A DNA stretch of 64,000 nt. Origin: Adineta ricciae. Lineage: Eukaryota; Rotifera; Eurotatoria; Adinetida; Adinetidae. A program made the position numbers and the translations under genes. The stretch is from assembly GCA_905250025.1 (NCBI GenBank), contig CAJNOJ010000063.1:124001-188000 (forward strand), read 5' to 3'. Shown in pieces: positions 48,744 through 61,624 of the stretch. Below the pieces are notes generated by a model, which was given only the letters and a program-made list of their open reading frames with translations, was not told where the DNA came from and searched no databases. Position 1 is the stretch's first letter; the number at the start of each line of letters is the position of its first letter.

Positions 48744-49621
48744 ATTTTTTATGTTCTGATTAACTGGGACTGCTGTGGTGTATTTTGTTGATTTTGCAAA
48801 GCAGAAAAGAAGAACGAGAGATCAATACGGGATAGTTGATGATGTTAGAAACAAACACTTATTTCTTGCTTTTCTTAGTAAGATCAACCTACGTAGAAGC
48901 CAGAAAAAGACAGAGAGATAAAGAAAAGATAGATCAACAGTAGGAGGAGGATGTGGTCGTGTTCCCAAAATATCTGTACGGAGAAGATATATGCCGAATT
49001 AATGGTAAAACAGAACGCGAGAGAGAGAGAGAAAGAAAGAAAAGAAAAGAAAAGTCTCCTGGTATATTCACTCGAACGACATAACAGAAAAGCTTGTTAT
49101 TGTTCTTTTCCCGTCGTACACTTTTTTGTGTAAACCAGTACACATCTGAGAATGTACAGATCGATATGGAATACGACGATGGAAAAAGAAAAGAAATATT
49201 CCGTTCTTTTATCTTTCTGTATTCTTACAGAATGATAAATTACAACGGAGAACTTCTCCTGAAAGCGCAAATATATCTTCGATTACAAAGATTCGATATT
49301 TTCATTTGATCCTCACAGCAGTGTCTTAAAAAGATCTTTTCAAAGATAACCTTGACGATCGATATGATAAATACCTCAACACTTGCGCCTTATCGCCTAC
49401 GTGGTCAAAGACAAAGTTAACTGACAGAAAAAAGGGAAATTAGAAACCTTACATCTTGTGTTAAGCATAAACACATGTTTATGAGTAGACTAAATAAACG
49501 GTCAACGATTGGATGTTGTGAACAGAGATGTTTAATCAACATAGAAAAGGAAAGATTTGTTCTATAATGGTGAAAACTAGATAAGAAAGAGTTTGGTTGC
49601 TGGGATTTGGAGAAATACTGT
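48744..49621. other. Intergenic, no gene seen
   Basis: Spacer between the tandem troponin I genes; should hold the copy A promoter. A GA/GAAAG-rich low-complexity stretch sits at about 49018-49054. Confidence 0.5.
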
Positions 49622-50458
49622 TTATTCCTCTTCGTGATGATGTTCTTTGGACGATTTGAGTTGAACTTGATCGCGGAAATTGACTTTATCTTCATGTTCA
49701 TCTTTTAAAGCAAATTTATTCGTTGATTGTTTAAGATGAGCGCGAAAATCGATTTCTTCTTCTTTTGGTTTTTGTAATTTTTGAATTCTAAATCAAGTTC
49801 GAACTCATCTCCATCAATCAATTGTTTCTTCTTACTTTTGCGTTGCTTTAGAAACTTTCTTCAATGTCGGCTTGATAAATTTTCCTTTCGCATCATTGAC
49901 TTTGATTGTTAATTCGTTAATCTAAATCAAGTTATGAAATTTACCTTCGGAAATCAAAGAAAAGACATGTTTTACATCATAATCTTGTTTACGAATCTTC
50001 ATTTCCATATCATATCGTTGCTCTTCGGTATCCGACAACTGTTTGTAAAGTTCTTTGACTAATGAGACAAGATGAGCTTCATTGAGCGCATTGTAATCAT
50101 CCGGAGCTGGTTTAACACGTTCGTCAACATACTTTTTCCGAGCAGTTGAACGCTTATCTGCCGCATCTTTGATATTCTCTGTGGCCATTTTCATAATCAA
50201 CAGCTAAAATATAGAATTTTCACTGGTTTCCTCGACGAATACCGGGTGAAAGAGGGAAACAAACCCGTAATTTACGTTTCTTTTCAGGTGTTAACGCGAA
50301 ACGTTTCTTTTTCTCCGCCGCATCTCGAGCTTCTTGACGTTTTCGTTCACGTTCGGCTTTCTTTCGTGCTTTCTTCTCTTCTTCCGTCAACGGTCGTCCC
50401 TAAAAACTTCCGTGAAATCCCATTTAACCAATGTTATCAACGTTACTTCATCATTCAT
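49622..50458 (-). CDS. Troponin I, copy B
   Basis: Exons from ATG 50458 (12-base coding exon MNDE, then a ~45-base intron) to stop 49622. Same domain order as copy A: GRPLTEEEKKARKKAERERKRQ, RFALTPEKKRKLRLLIMKMATENI, coiled coil YDMEMKIRKQDYDINELTIKV, inhibitory block NDAKGKFIKPTLKKVSKATQK, and a tail ending in histidines and glutamates. The exon boundaries match copy A except that the exon in the middle is fused (no intron between the ERVKPAPDD and LVKELYKQL parts). The two copies differ most in the N-terminal linker and the tail, so they may serve different muscles. Confidence 0.92.
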
Positions 50459-51678
50459 TTTGTTTGTTTCCTCAACAAGATCGACAAATCGTCTTATCCG
50501 AGTATCTCAACAAGTGACAATAATTGTCGATCGCAATTTTGTATATTCGCCTTTTTTTCTCCTAAAGATCACATCTTGTTTTTTCTCGTATCATTAAAAA
50601 TACACGAGAAAAATCTCTGATTCGTTTTCTTTGTGTTCTGGTATCTCATCTCACAGCGATAGATATCGCTTACAAAAACAATATACATTTGTTCATGTAC
50701 ATGAGTGTCAATCAACAGATGTTGAAAGCGACTACAAGAAGATATCCTATTGATTTATATCTCTACTACATCAATTGATGATGTCAATACAAAAGAAAAA
50801 TACTTCCATCGAAGGTGTTTTTCGTGCATTGTTATATAAAAGAAATCGATTTTCGATGGTTACAAATGCCTTGATGTTGATTATTCGACTAAGTAAACCT
50901 CCGGTGGGGATTGACATAGAAGATACTCTATTCTTCGATGTAGATCACATTCATTTTCAACACAAGTTTTTTATTATTCTTATTTTTTCGATCAATAAGT
51001 GCTCTGAACCATATGTTTACTTCTTAAATGGCTAACACTTCATTCCCTTTGTCCATTACGGTTCAAGCATCGATCTCGAAAGGCTATTTTCGATTGAACA
51101 ACATGGATTACATGCCAGCTTTTCTTCGATTCTCATCTGCATGTTAACTGTTTATTCTATCTGAAAATGATTTCGATAGAAATGTTATCAATTCATTGTT
51201 AATTACACGAATCTTCCCTCGAATCATTAAAGACAATGTCCGACATGAATTCGGCAGATTGTTTTTTCGGCTCATTTTCTATTTGAACAGACGCAAAGGG
51301 AAAATTAATGAATATTTTATATCTTGAAAAGACAGATTGAGAATATTCACATCGATTTTGTTTCTGTAGAATTGATTGGACACGTGGGAAAAATATTGTC
51401 AAATCATGTGGAACGTGACCAGATTTGTTTCATCTATCATTTTATGACATAAACTTAATTTTGTTTGTCATTAATTGGCTTCTGTATGAAAGTGTCGTTC
51501 ACTTTCTTTCGTTCTTCACTGACCGAGAGAAGAGAGAAAGTGGACGAACAGAAAAGACGACGGCAGCATCAGCATTTCTTTTCTTTTCTTTTCTCTTTGA
51601 CAACTTCGAATATCTTCATATATCGATGCTGAAGTAGACAAGTATGTAACTGAATTCAAATCTTTTCGAATTCAACCG
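50459..51678. other. Intergenic, no gene seen
   Basis: Divergent spacer between troponin I copy B and the plexin gene; no supported frame. Confidence 0.5.
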
Positions 51679-54600
51679 ATGATTTCGTTTAGAATGTTGA
51701 TTATTCTCTTGATCAGTTCATATTTTCTTTTAATTCATGGTTTAACAGTTGATCTTAACGAAAAAGATTTAATTAACCCAATCGAGAAAGTCCTTCTAAT
51801 CGAAAATGAACTCTTCGTTGGCTCAGGCAATGCACTTCATCATTTATCGATAAACAACTTCACAAAACTTCAATCGTCATTAAACTTCCCATTGGATTAT
51901 CATTTCAAAGTTTTGTCTGCAATTCACGACGGAAATTTACTTGTATGTGGAACGTCAAATCAAGGTTCGTGTCAAATTCTTGACAAAGAGTTCCATTGGA
52001 TCATCAATTCATCGTTGCCCATTGTTGCCAATGATCCAGTCAATAGTACAATCGCTTTGATCATTCCCGAGAAAAATCTCGTTTACTTCGGTGTCACTTA
52101 CACAAGCGAAGGTTTATATCGTTGGCAGATCCCGAATCTTTCTGGCCGGTCGCTGAATTTGACGAATTTTATGAAAATTTTATCAGTTAATGATGATGAT
52201 ACAATCTCGCGAGATGATTTATCACTTCGTTTCATGCCCAGACAGCAAACGACATTTATCGTTCAGTATATTTATTCGTTTTATCAGAAGAATTATATTT
52301 ATTTTCTTACGAATCAACCGACTGATGTTGATCAGACGACGATCATAACAAAAATCGTTCGTTTTTGTCGAAATACTTCCACGTCAATTATTCGCTCGTA
52401 TTCCGAAATGCCTCTTGTTTGCTCGAACACTGATTGGATCTTGAAATCAGCGCAAACCATTGTCGACAACAACGATCAATTAATTTTAATCGGACTTTTT
52501 CAAAAGCGTGATGGTTCGAGCGGAACGAATGTTTGTTCATGGAAAATCTCCAATGAAATCGATCAAGCTTTTCAAGACAATTATCGAAATTGTTATTCAT
52601 TCGGAATCGGACAACGTGGATTAAGTTTTATCAAACCTAATGAACCTTGTCGAAAAGACGAAGTAAATTGTCTTTCGAGAGAACAAATTCATCGTTGAAT
52701 CTCTTTTTTTTAGAGTTGGTCAATTGGAATGACTGATGATATATGTCCATCGATCATTAGTGACCGTTTACCTTATCCCGTTGGAGGAATAAATCCAATT
52801 ATCGGTCGATTATTCTACGAGAATACAGCTGAAAATTCCAACGGTATGCAGCTGTATTCATTCGGTTCATCAATTCTTTTCTTACAAGGATTAACCAATG
52901 GGACTTTCAAATTGGTAAGTGTTTCATCAATCACATCCAAACACATTCCATTTTTTAATAAAGAGATGCTCAAATGGATATACATACTCATTTCTCCTTA
53001 AGGGTGTCTACAATACAATTTGTATTGTCTGAATATTAAGAGCAGGGAGAAGAGAAAAACGCCTTAGGACATTTTTGTTTCACTTTGAGTAATGGATGGA
53101 CACAGAGAGAGAGAGAAAATGTTATTGACAATGGGTCAAATGACGTGATTGGGGACATGACATTTGTCTTAAACAAAGAGGTGAAGGAAAAATTGACACG
53201 ATATTTATATTTTTTAGGGGATATTGGACTTTTTATTAAATATTAAGTGGATTTATTCCTATGATTTACCAACTCAATCAGCAATTTTACCCGAAATGAT
53301 ATTTGATAATCGCACTGGAAGTTTCATTTTATCATCTGAATCGAAGGTGAATGAAGACAACTGTTTGACTTGTGTTAAATTGAAACAATGTTTATTTAGA
53401 TCTATCATTTATCATTCTCTACTGATTGTTCATCGCGCTTGTCATGTGACGAGTGTTTGTCATCATCAACTAATCTCTTTTGTGGCTGGTGTACATCAAG
53501 TGAACGGTAAGTTAGCAATTAACACGAGGTGGTCATGATTATTTTTTCGACACCCGTTGTGACATTGTTCAGCATTAAAAAAAACTAAACGATCACATTG
53601 AGTGTCAGCGGGAAGGTACCGATCCTAATTGCTCAATGGGTTAATTCCGCTTCAGTGTATTTTATATAATCTAAAAAAAGCGAGATGAAATGAACCATCT
53701 GTTCCTTGATAGATCGATAATTTCGAGGAATATAGCTGTCTAGACTGGAAAGATAAATTTCCGTTTTTATTATGTAGATGTACCGTGTTAAATGATTGTC
53801 CGAAGAATTCCTGGCAACAAGAGACTAATCAATGTATACAAATGCTTAACGTTCAACCATTGAAAGCTTCGCTTGATCAAAGTCAATGGGTTTGTTTTGA
53901 GTGAAAGGAAATTTCTGTGTCTTGATACGTCTGTTCGTTTAGATTAACATAACTCTATCAAAATTACCGCAATTGGAACATAATGAAATTTATCAATGTA
54001 TTTTTTCGAATGAATTTTTCTCTGCGAATAGTCAAGCGATTAAATTAGATGCAAATCGATTGTCTTGTCCTACGCCGTTGAATAATATCAAAAGAAATCA
54101 ACAAATCGGTAAGTAACTTCATCGAGAGATTGATGATGTAACAGATAGTTAATTCCGTCTGGAGATTAATTGAGTCTTTTCTTTCTGATAGAAAATGAGT
54201 TTCAAGTTCGTTTTTCGGTGATTAAATGGCCATCGAACACAAGTATCGCGACGATTAATAATTTTACGTTTTACGACTGCACGTCTCACTTGTCATGTGA
54301 AACATGCCGATCGAAATCGAACTGCCAATGGTGTTCAGATCGATGTTCGTCATTTTGTAACGAAATTCTCTCGAATCAATGTCCAACATTCAGTCTGATG
54401 AATTCCTCTGAAAGATTTATCGAAGCAGGTCAATCGATTGATATTTTTTTGAAATTTGCAAATACAATTCAAACAAGATTGGATTGTCGTTTGAATGAAA
54501 CAATTTTGGGCGTGATTAATGAACGACAGGTGTGTCGAATTGCAAAAGTTCCGGAGATAATCGACAAGAAGAATGAGCAGTTGTTATCTTTATCAATTTA

Positions 54601-57305
54601 CGAAAATAATATTCCGATCGGTATTCCAATCAAAATGTTTGTTTATCGTTGTGATCTTTATGAATCATGTGATCAATGTCAGTCACGTTCAACGTGTTCT
54701 TGGTGTCAAGGAAAATGTTTTTCGAACAAAGAAACTCAATGTTTCCAAGATTCTGCATGTACATCACTGAAAATCCGGGATTTCTCTCCGAAAGTTCTTC
54801 CTTTAAATGGCGAAACAATCGTTACGATTGATTTAAATGAAGATCTTCATAAGAAAATCCTCGAAATTACACTTGCAGATATTCCGTGCTTGATCACGAC
54901 GATTTCCAATCGAATTGAATGTCGAGCAAACCCATCGAATTCTTCTCGACAAGGTCTAATTAAAATTCAATTCGAAAGTTTGATTACGATTTTCTCGAAA
55001 GAGTTTATCGAATATCGCCGACCGACAATCAATTCATTTCATCCGGTGATTGTTTACGAATTTGGTGGACAAATGTTTCAAATTCTTGGAAATAATCTTC
55101 TCATCGGCAATTCGCAACAAATTTTCATTGGAAATTCTCAATGTCTGACAATGAAACAAACAAATTTAAACGCTCTAACGTGTCGTTTACCTTCGTTATC
55201 ATCGGGATTTTACAATGTGACGGTTATTATCGATAGAAAGACTATTTTAAACAATGGAATTTATTTGAAAATCACACCGAACCCGATTGTGCAAGATATC
55301 AATCCGATTAATAGTTTTGCAAGGTGAGTGCAGATAGAGATTCATTGTGGGTTTCTATAAAGATTTGTTTAGTGGAGGTCGATTGGTCACCGTTCGTGGA
55401 ATGTATTTTGGTTCTGCTCAAACGATTCAGGCCGAGTTTTCCTACCGAAACTGGAATACAAGATTGAAAGTATGTTTCGAAATTTCGTTTTTCGAAGGAA
55501 AACTGTTGTTTTTGCTAGGTTAATCCAATAGATGTCGTCTCATCGGATGATGGATTGATTTCTTCATTTACTCTTCGTACACCGGGAATCCCTTCAACAT
55601 CCGATGAATTCAATTCACCTCCTGTCGACTTGGACTTTTCTCTTTACTTTGATAATTCTATAATTTTACCAAATCTCATTCAATTTCATTACATTGCCGA
55701 TGTTTTACTAAATATTTCATTAATTCCTCCGACATTACCTTATACAGGCGAAGAACTTAAGTTACAAGTCGAAAATCTGACTGAAGCTGCATCTATGGAT
55801 GATATTCAGTTGTTAATCGGTTGTACCGAGTGTAAACTTAAAACCTTTACATCAAAAGGAATAACTTGTCAACCACCACACCAGTTAATAACAAATATAC
55901 CCATACTTCTCAATAATCAACAGCAACAAGGTAGATTTAACCAAAGCGTTCATAGTTTTTTCCTTATTTTCTTGTGTTTTCTAGTGGACTGTTCGGTGTT
56001 CAATTCTTCCATTGCTCCAATCCGCTTTCGAATTGGTTTTCGTGAATATTTGATCGGTTATTTATCCTACAAACATTTCTTATCTTCCTCTCGATATTCC
56101 GTTGGAACAATTATCTATTTATCAATCGCCAGTTGTTTACTAACCATTGCTTTGTTAACAGTTATCATTTGCTTATATATTAAATATAAGAAATCCCAAG
56201 AAAAAACTTTATCTTTATCTCCAATTCAACCTAATGAACAAAAACCAGACAAACCATTTTGGTCAACCGCAACCTCAGCCAATGCCGGACCTTATTATCA
56301 AGTTTACGAACAGATATCTTCGTCATCCTCACACCAAAATACTTTAACGCGTACGCCATTAATTGTTTGTCCGTATCATCAAGATTATTCGACATTATCA
56401 TTGATTCAACAGTTACACAACAAATCAAGTTTCTTGAAAACCATTTCAGTTGAACATGAGCGGTTGAAAAAGTTGATCTACACATCAAATCTTCGATCGA
56501 ATCCTTATAATCGCCGTCAATCAATGGAATATTTCTATGATTTACTTGGCATGACACCATTTTCTGAAGCTTTCGTTGATCAATTATTAATGAAAAATGA
56601 TCCCGATCTGTACAAATACTATATTTATATATTTCGTTATTCACCAATAAACTTCCAACGATTTCCTCCAAAACGTGACGTTAACTTCTTGAAATTTATT
56701 TCCACATATTTTCTTCAATCGAAGAGTAACTTAATCGAGATATTTCATCTATTTGATACATTACTTGACAATTTAATTGACTTTCTCGATTCTGCTCCTT
56801 GTGATCAAATGCTGGAATGTTCAAGTAAATCATTTTCCTACGCAACATTATTAATGAATCCAACAATCGATTATCATCGCTATGAATTATCAATAAATTA
56901 TGAAAATCAAATCCAGTTCCATCTATCTGTTTTGGATTGTGATACCATTGATCAAGTAAAAAAGAAAATTCTCCATTATTTGAATTCGTCTGAATCGATC
57001 GAATTGGTTCTTCCATCATCGAATGTTTGTTTATGCTCGCAAGAAATACCTCAAGTGAAACACTATCCAATTAATTCGACAATTTTTTGCCGAAAACGAT
57101 CAACATGGAATCAATTTTCGGATAAATCAAACTCGTATGGTTATCATTTATGCAAAGAAAATCAATCAATTCAAGACGAACATTTTCTTCTTGTACGATT
57201 AAAAGAAAATAAAAATGAATTTAATGAAAGATTTCTACGAAATTTTTACCAAAATCTTCTCGGTGGTATCAAATATCTTTCCATTGATTCATTTGATGAT
57301 TACAT
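51679..57305 (+). CDS. Plexin (semaphorin receptor), truncated by an assembly join
   Basis: Exons: 51679-52662, 52714-52914, 53218-53346, 53400-53506, 53778-53889, 53943-54108, 54192-55323, 55373-55469, 55519-55930, 55985-57305, all in frame. Plexins transduce semaphorin guidance cues to Ras/Rap GTPases. Order: signal peptide (1-21), a sema-type propeller (CRKDE, SWSIGMTDD..), PSI modules with the hallmark cysteines (CSSRLSCDECL...LFCGWC; CTSHLSCETCRSKSNCQWC; CDLYESCDQCQSRSTCSWC), IPT domains (PTINSFHPVIVYEFGGQMFQ; GGRLVTVRGMYFGSA), one membrane segment (YLSIASCLLTIALLTVIICLYI near 1150-1175), then the first half of the cytoplasmic GAP region and the Rho-binding domain (FHLSVLDCDTIDQVKKKIL). 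The protein stops at the N at 57306, before the second half of the GAP domain. The 54-base intron at 55931-55984 has no stop and keeps frame. Confidence 0.92.
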
Positions 57306-57306
57306 T
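57306..57306. other. Single N marking an assembly join
   Basis: Unlike the other two Ns, no flanking direct repeat is seen. Coding sequence of plexin ends here and unrelated sequence begins, so the two sides may not be true neighbours. Confidence 0.8.
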
Positions 57307-57349
57307 NGCAGATTATCTGTAGCATTCACCGAACTATTATAGGCGTAGA

Positions 57350-57790
57350 GATCACGTGGATTGTTGTCTTTGAGCACTCAGACGGTCTTCGCTACCGACC
57401 CGCTGCAATTTTTCACATCTCGCAATCCTATTGGTCAGCTTCGCAGGTTGCTTGTAGCATGCACAGGACTCACAAGCACAGGTCGAACATGTGGATTGTT
57501 GTCTTTGAGCGCTCAGACGGCCTTCGGCCGCCTTCGCTATTAATTTTCTCAATTTTGGAAATCTCGCATTCCTATTGGTCCGTTTGATATATTGCCTGTA
57601 GCAAACGTCTGGTTCATTCGTTCTCGGAACAAAGTAGATGTCGACCTTCCTCTGGGTCTCAGGAAGCATTGTGGAAAGTTTCACGCCGATAGCTGCTACA
57701 GGGACTGAATGCATAGCGAACAGACAGACAAACTTTCTTCTTTATATATATAGATAGAAGATAGAAGATAGATAGAAGATAGATCTATTT
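57350..57790. mobile_element. Possible 3' end of a retroelement or SINE, with internal tandem units and TAGA-rich tail
   Basis: Two imperfect units of about 135-144 bases start at 57356 and 57491; both open with a shared 19-base sequence (gtggattgttgtctttgag) and both contain CTATTGGTC. Downstream, CAGACAGACAAACTTTC leads into a TATATATAGATAGAAG simple repeat (57743-57786). A GACAGACAAAC block followed by a short tandem tail is a known look of RTE-like elements and derived SINEs in invertebrates; that link is inference. The minus strand is open through both units (57352-57714) and repeats RLSAQRQQST, which follows from the duplication. Confidence 0.45.
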
Positions 57791-57800
57791 ATATTCGAAC

Positions 57801-59640
57801 TGAGATTAGTCTATCAGTTGTCCATTTATAATATAAGTCGAATTAGGCAACTCATGTAGCGCAGATACCCGGTGAAAATATCGAAATATCTACAACAAAA
57901 GCATCACGCGTTAAACACTGTAGAACATAGAAATGACAATATACTTCAAATTTCTCTCACCATCTCTTTATGTAAATTCTCAACTTCAGACGGCTGCCTA
58001 TTGGTCCCATTTTTGTTCTTTCATCCGATACCCTTTGCTCTCATCCTCAAATATACGATCATCCACTTTTCACCTTAAAGCTTATTTTTAACTTCAGACA
58101 CTTTTTATAAGTCTTACTATGATTCTCATCTTATCTTGATCGACGCATTGTGCCTTTCCCATACACACCTTCACAAAATTATATGATATTACATTGGTTA
58201 TAAAATTCATTCTATTGGCTAAAATCTCTGCATTGCTGAAGATACCGTTTCACTCATACGGCTATTCACTGTAAGAATAAAATGGCTACAACCTTATTTA
58301 GAGTTATAGAAGAATTAGCATTGGACGTGATCATTCTGAGAAAAGCAATTAGAATTCTGAAAATGTTAATAGAGTAAGTCTCTTTGTTTCATTCTCAAAA
58401 AGCTTACTCCATGTGCAATACAAATTAAAAGCGGCTATGGCGACAATCCTATACATAGCAACATTCAAATGATAACAAGAATCCAAATTAATTCTCTTCA
58501 TTATATTTCACCATACATCAACATCAATCAGGCTTTTAGAATCGAGATAAGAAAAACATTCGTGTCGGATCATTCACAGTTAGCTTCAAAGTCGAGTGTT
58601 CCAGTTGAAACACGAACTCAGCGATTGGCGAAGAAGAAAGGTCAAAAACATAGATTTTCCCGAACAGCATCCTTAAAGTTCGACAACCATAGAAAAGAAT
58701 TTTAAAAGTTCACATTTAAAGAATGTTCATCAAGATATTTTTTAATGGACGATAATCTAATTCAAGTACCAGTTTCATGACTTACATCGACGATCCGTAT
58801 AGTCCTATATATTACGTTGAAACTTTGGACGAAGAAACACTTTAAAGAACTACTCATACAGTAATGCAACGTAAAAAAGAAATCTATAATCCAAAATACA
58901 TATGTAAACATTTTTAGATGGGCAAGAATAAAAATTACCCGGTCAAAATAAATTATATTGCCACCTTTCTTTTCTAGGGCTCAGAAGCCGCAGTACAATT
59001 TTCTTAAAATGGATAATTTAATCTACCAAGAAATAAAATTTTGTAAAGATCAAAGTAAAAAGTGCCTAGAAACGCATTTTGTTTCAAACAAGCTTCTCCT
59101 ATGGTAGTATTTTTATCGAAAGGTATCAACAATTGCAACGGCTTTTTATGGTATCCATGACTTTACTCCTATCGATGTGATTCAGTGAAATACAAGAATT
59201 CATAATACGCTTTCTCGTCTCGAAGAAATAGACGACATCTAAATTAATTTATGTCATCTATGCCAACATCAAAGCTAACCAACATACAATACAAAATTAT
59301 AAAATGATATCTTTTATCACTACCACGTAAAGATAACGGATAGTATAAGCGAACACTACCAATATTTATACTAATGACATGATACGCAAAAGAACAACAC
59401 AAAATTATAATTGAAAACAACACGCCGCAAATGAGCTTTATTTTGAGATATTATTTTATATACATGTTTACGCGAGTGTATTTTCCAAAAATAAAAAATA
59501 AAAAACATTCCTCTATTGATAAAAATCTGTTTAAATTAGCTGTAATGAAGATTTTCATCTGAGCTTGATAATATACAAGAAATCTGACGTAAGATACCTT
59601 TGGGCAGGATTCGACATTTTTTCGAGCTGATTCGTTTCCG
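57801..59640. other. Gene-poor region, nothing supported
   Basis: AT-rich DNA after the join. Short frames such as 58469-58705 match no family and have no splice partners. Confidence 0.4.
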
Positions 59641-59663
59641 CGTTGGTTCCAATCGAACCAACG
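59641..59663. repeat. Perfect inverted repeat, 9-base arms
   Basis: CGTTGGTTC and GAACCAACG are separated by 5 bases, able to form a hairpin; part of the arm recurs just downstream (CTGGTTCC). Role unknown; possibly a mobile-element end. Confidence 0.6.
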
Positions 59664-59789
59664 CTGGTTCCGAGTACAACTTGAGGAACTCTATCGGTTC
59701 CAATCATAAAAAATTTTTCATCCCACCCACACCCACTTGATTGAGCTATAAAGTAGGAAAGCGCGCACAAGAGTGAATCAATGAAAATG

Positions 59790-60420
59790 ATAGTTCAGAA
59801 AGAAGTGATTGAAACACAGTAGTATGCTACAACAGCGACAGCGCATATCGTTGTATCGAAAGAAAAACATAGGTCGCCCACTATTTCGAAGAACCCAAGA
59901 GGATTGTCTGTGTAATCGCTCGCATACCAAGTATATCGGATCATCGGACGAAACACCTTGGCAGATAATTGATTGTGAGTTAGAAACATAAGACGGATGA
60001 TGTTATTTCATTCGCTCATGTTAATGTCAACTTGATCAAAAGGCACGCGATCGTTGAATCGATGAGTAATCACTTTCATCTGCTTGTTGAAGAAGACATC
60101 CTGTGGTCGAATTTGATCTTTCGTTTTCTTTGGTATTTCAAGCCTTGTTCACCCTGGAATATGCTCGCATAAACCCTTTTCAAATGTCTGACCACGCGAA
60201 CAGTGCGAGATGAGCAGGAATTTTTACGTTTTTCCAATGATGAGAGGAGTAAATGATCGCATCAGTACTCGACGAAAGATGTTGCGGACTTTCCAGAGCT
60301 ACTGCATGTTATCCACGCATGCGACGCTTTTAGAGTCCGCCGGGATCGCACTGATAATAATCGGGATCAGAACATAAAAATGCCGATCACGCCGGACTCT
60401 ATACGCCACCATGGACGATG
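59790..60420 (-). pseudogene. Decayed coding remnant, possibly transposon-derived
   Basis: On the minus strand a protein-like reading continues across stop codons: QIRPQDVFFNKQMKVITHRF, FNDRVPFDQVDINMSE, stop, then FLTHNQLSAKVFRPMIRY. Farther upstream (to about 60420) similar fragments appear with more stops. The base composition is richer in G+C than the surroundings. This pattern fits a once-coding element that has lost its frame. I cannot name the family. A short CDS should not be called here. Confidence 0.4.
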
Positions 60421-61167
60421 AAAAGATAATCGTTTGCTTTCATTAATCTTTTCTACTATATCACGAGATCAAGTGTGATATGAAGAGTTACGGGTCGTCT
60501 GTGATCCGATGAACAGCTCATAGAGGTGATACTGATGAGATATAACCTAGCACTAAATCCAGAATAGATTGGAAGAGCGATGCGCAAAGCTTTGAAATAT
60601 TTTCACTCGAACACTGTACTAATATCTGAAAACGATCATTTTTCCATTCGGTCCCTTTTCGTATACACCTTAAGAATTCGATACCTCGGCAAAAACGGCG
60701 CAAGCGCACAAAACCTTTTTGGAGGTTTTCATACCTTATTGAAGTCTACTTGTCGGCAAAAGATGGGACCTAAAGGCCTTGAACACATGGGGAACCTCCC
60801 TTGTTAGCCATCCCATGTCAGTACATATGGGTGGTGAGCTCTTTTATTTTGCTGGCACGGCCGCTGTCGATGTTACTCATGCTGATCAAGTGATGGCGTT
60901 GAGTCATGAATAAGATGTCGCTACTTTATAATATACGAATTAAATTCATTTTTTATCTGAAACGAATTCTGAAGAATCCATTTTGCTTTTACGATCATTT
61001 TCTGGCTTCTCATTCTTTCTTCAAAATTCGAGTTTCGCTGCCAGTTGATAACCATTTAGGAACAATTACATTTTAAGCTTGTTGTCATGTAATGTATAAA
61101 GCATAGTATGACTCAGCGAAAAACAAATATATTCTTTTTAGGTTTTCGACAGTGATTTTGTTTTGCA
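60421..61167. other. Gene-poor region, nothing supported
   Basis: A plus-strand frame at 60580-60807 has no recognised product; the stretch may belong to the same decayed element as 59790-60420. Confidence 0.35.
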
Positions 61168-61503
61168 ATGGAAAGTGAGGTGCTCGACTTTGCTAAACTT
61201 TTCGAATTATATTCTTGGAAAGAAATCAAAAATTGTCCTGGACGATACGTATTGAGTAAAGCTGATAATCGACGTCTTTGTTTTATTCCGCCAAAGGAAT
61301 TGCTAGATAATCAAATACTGATACAAATATTTACAAGTGAAATATGTCGAGATGCAATACACATTGGCAAATTCACTGATGGTGGTTTATTATCCTACGG
61401 AAAATCTGATGGTACATATGTTCATACTTTGAATAATTCGTCTGGCTTGACACGAAAAATGAACCACTTGAACATACATTTCGATAACGAAACTATACGT
61501 TGA
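61168..61503 (+). CDS. Small protein of unknown function (IKNCPGRYVL type)
   Basis: 111 residues, ATG at 61168, no intron. The sequence looks like a folded domain: SWKEIKNCPGRYVLSKADNR near 17-36, IPPKELL, CRDAIHIGKFTDGGLLSY near 71-88, then DGTYVHTLNN. The NCPGRY and GGLLSY blocks look like conserved motifs rather than random frame. I recall comparable NCPGRYVL-bearing small proteins in bacteria but cannot confirm it, so no function is given. There is no signal peptide. It sits alone between a decayed region and the ABC transporter. Confidence 0.5.
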   Translation: MESEVLDFAKLFELYSWKEIKNCPGRYVLSKADNRRLCFIPPKELLDNQILIQIFTSEICRDAIHIGKFTDGGLLSYGKSDGTYVHTLNNSSGLTRKMNHLNIHFDNETIR

Positions 61504-61624
61504 TTTTTAAAAAATACTTTCATTGCACATGTCTCTGTTATGAACTTAAATAACCTGTAACATGGGAGTATAATTTTATATCTTTGCGTGCTATTTGCAC
61601 TTTTAGGAAATTACATCATGTTAT

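Noticed and set aside
57352..57714. 120-codon cysteine-containing minus-strand protein
   Set aside because: The frame is open because a repeat unit is duplicated; no start context or homology supports it.
59809..59991. Short frames on both strands called as genes
   Set aside because: The minus-strand reading continues past stops and looks like a decayed element; the plus frame is its shadow.
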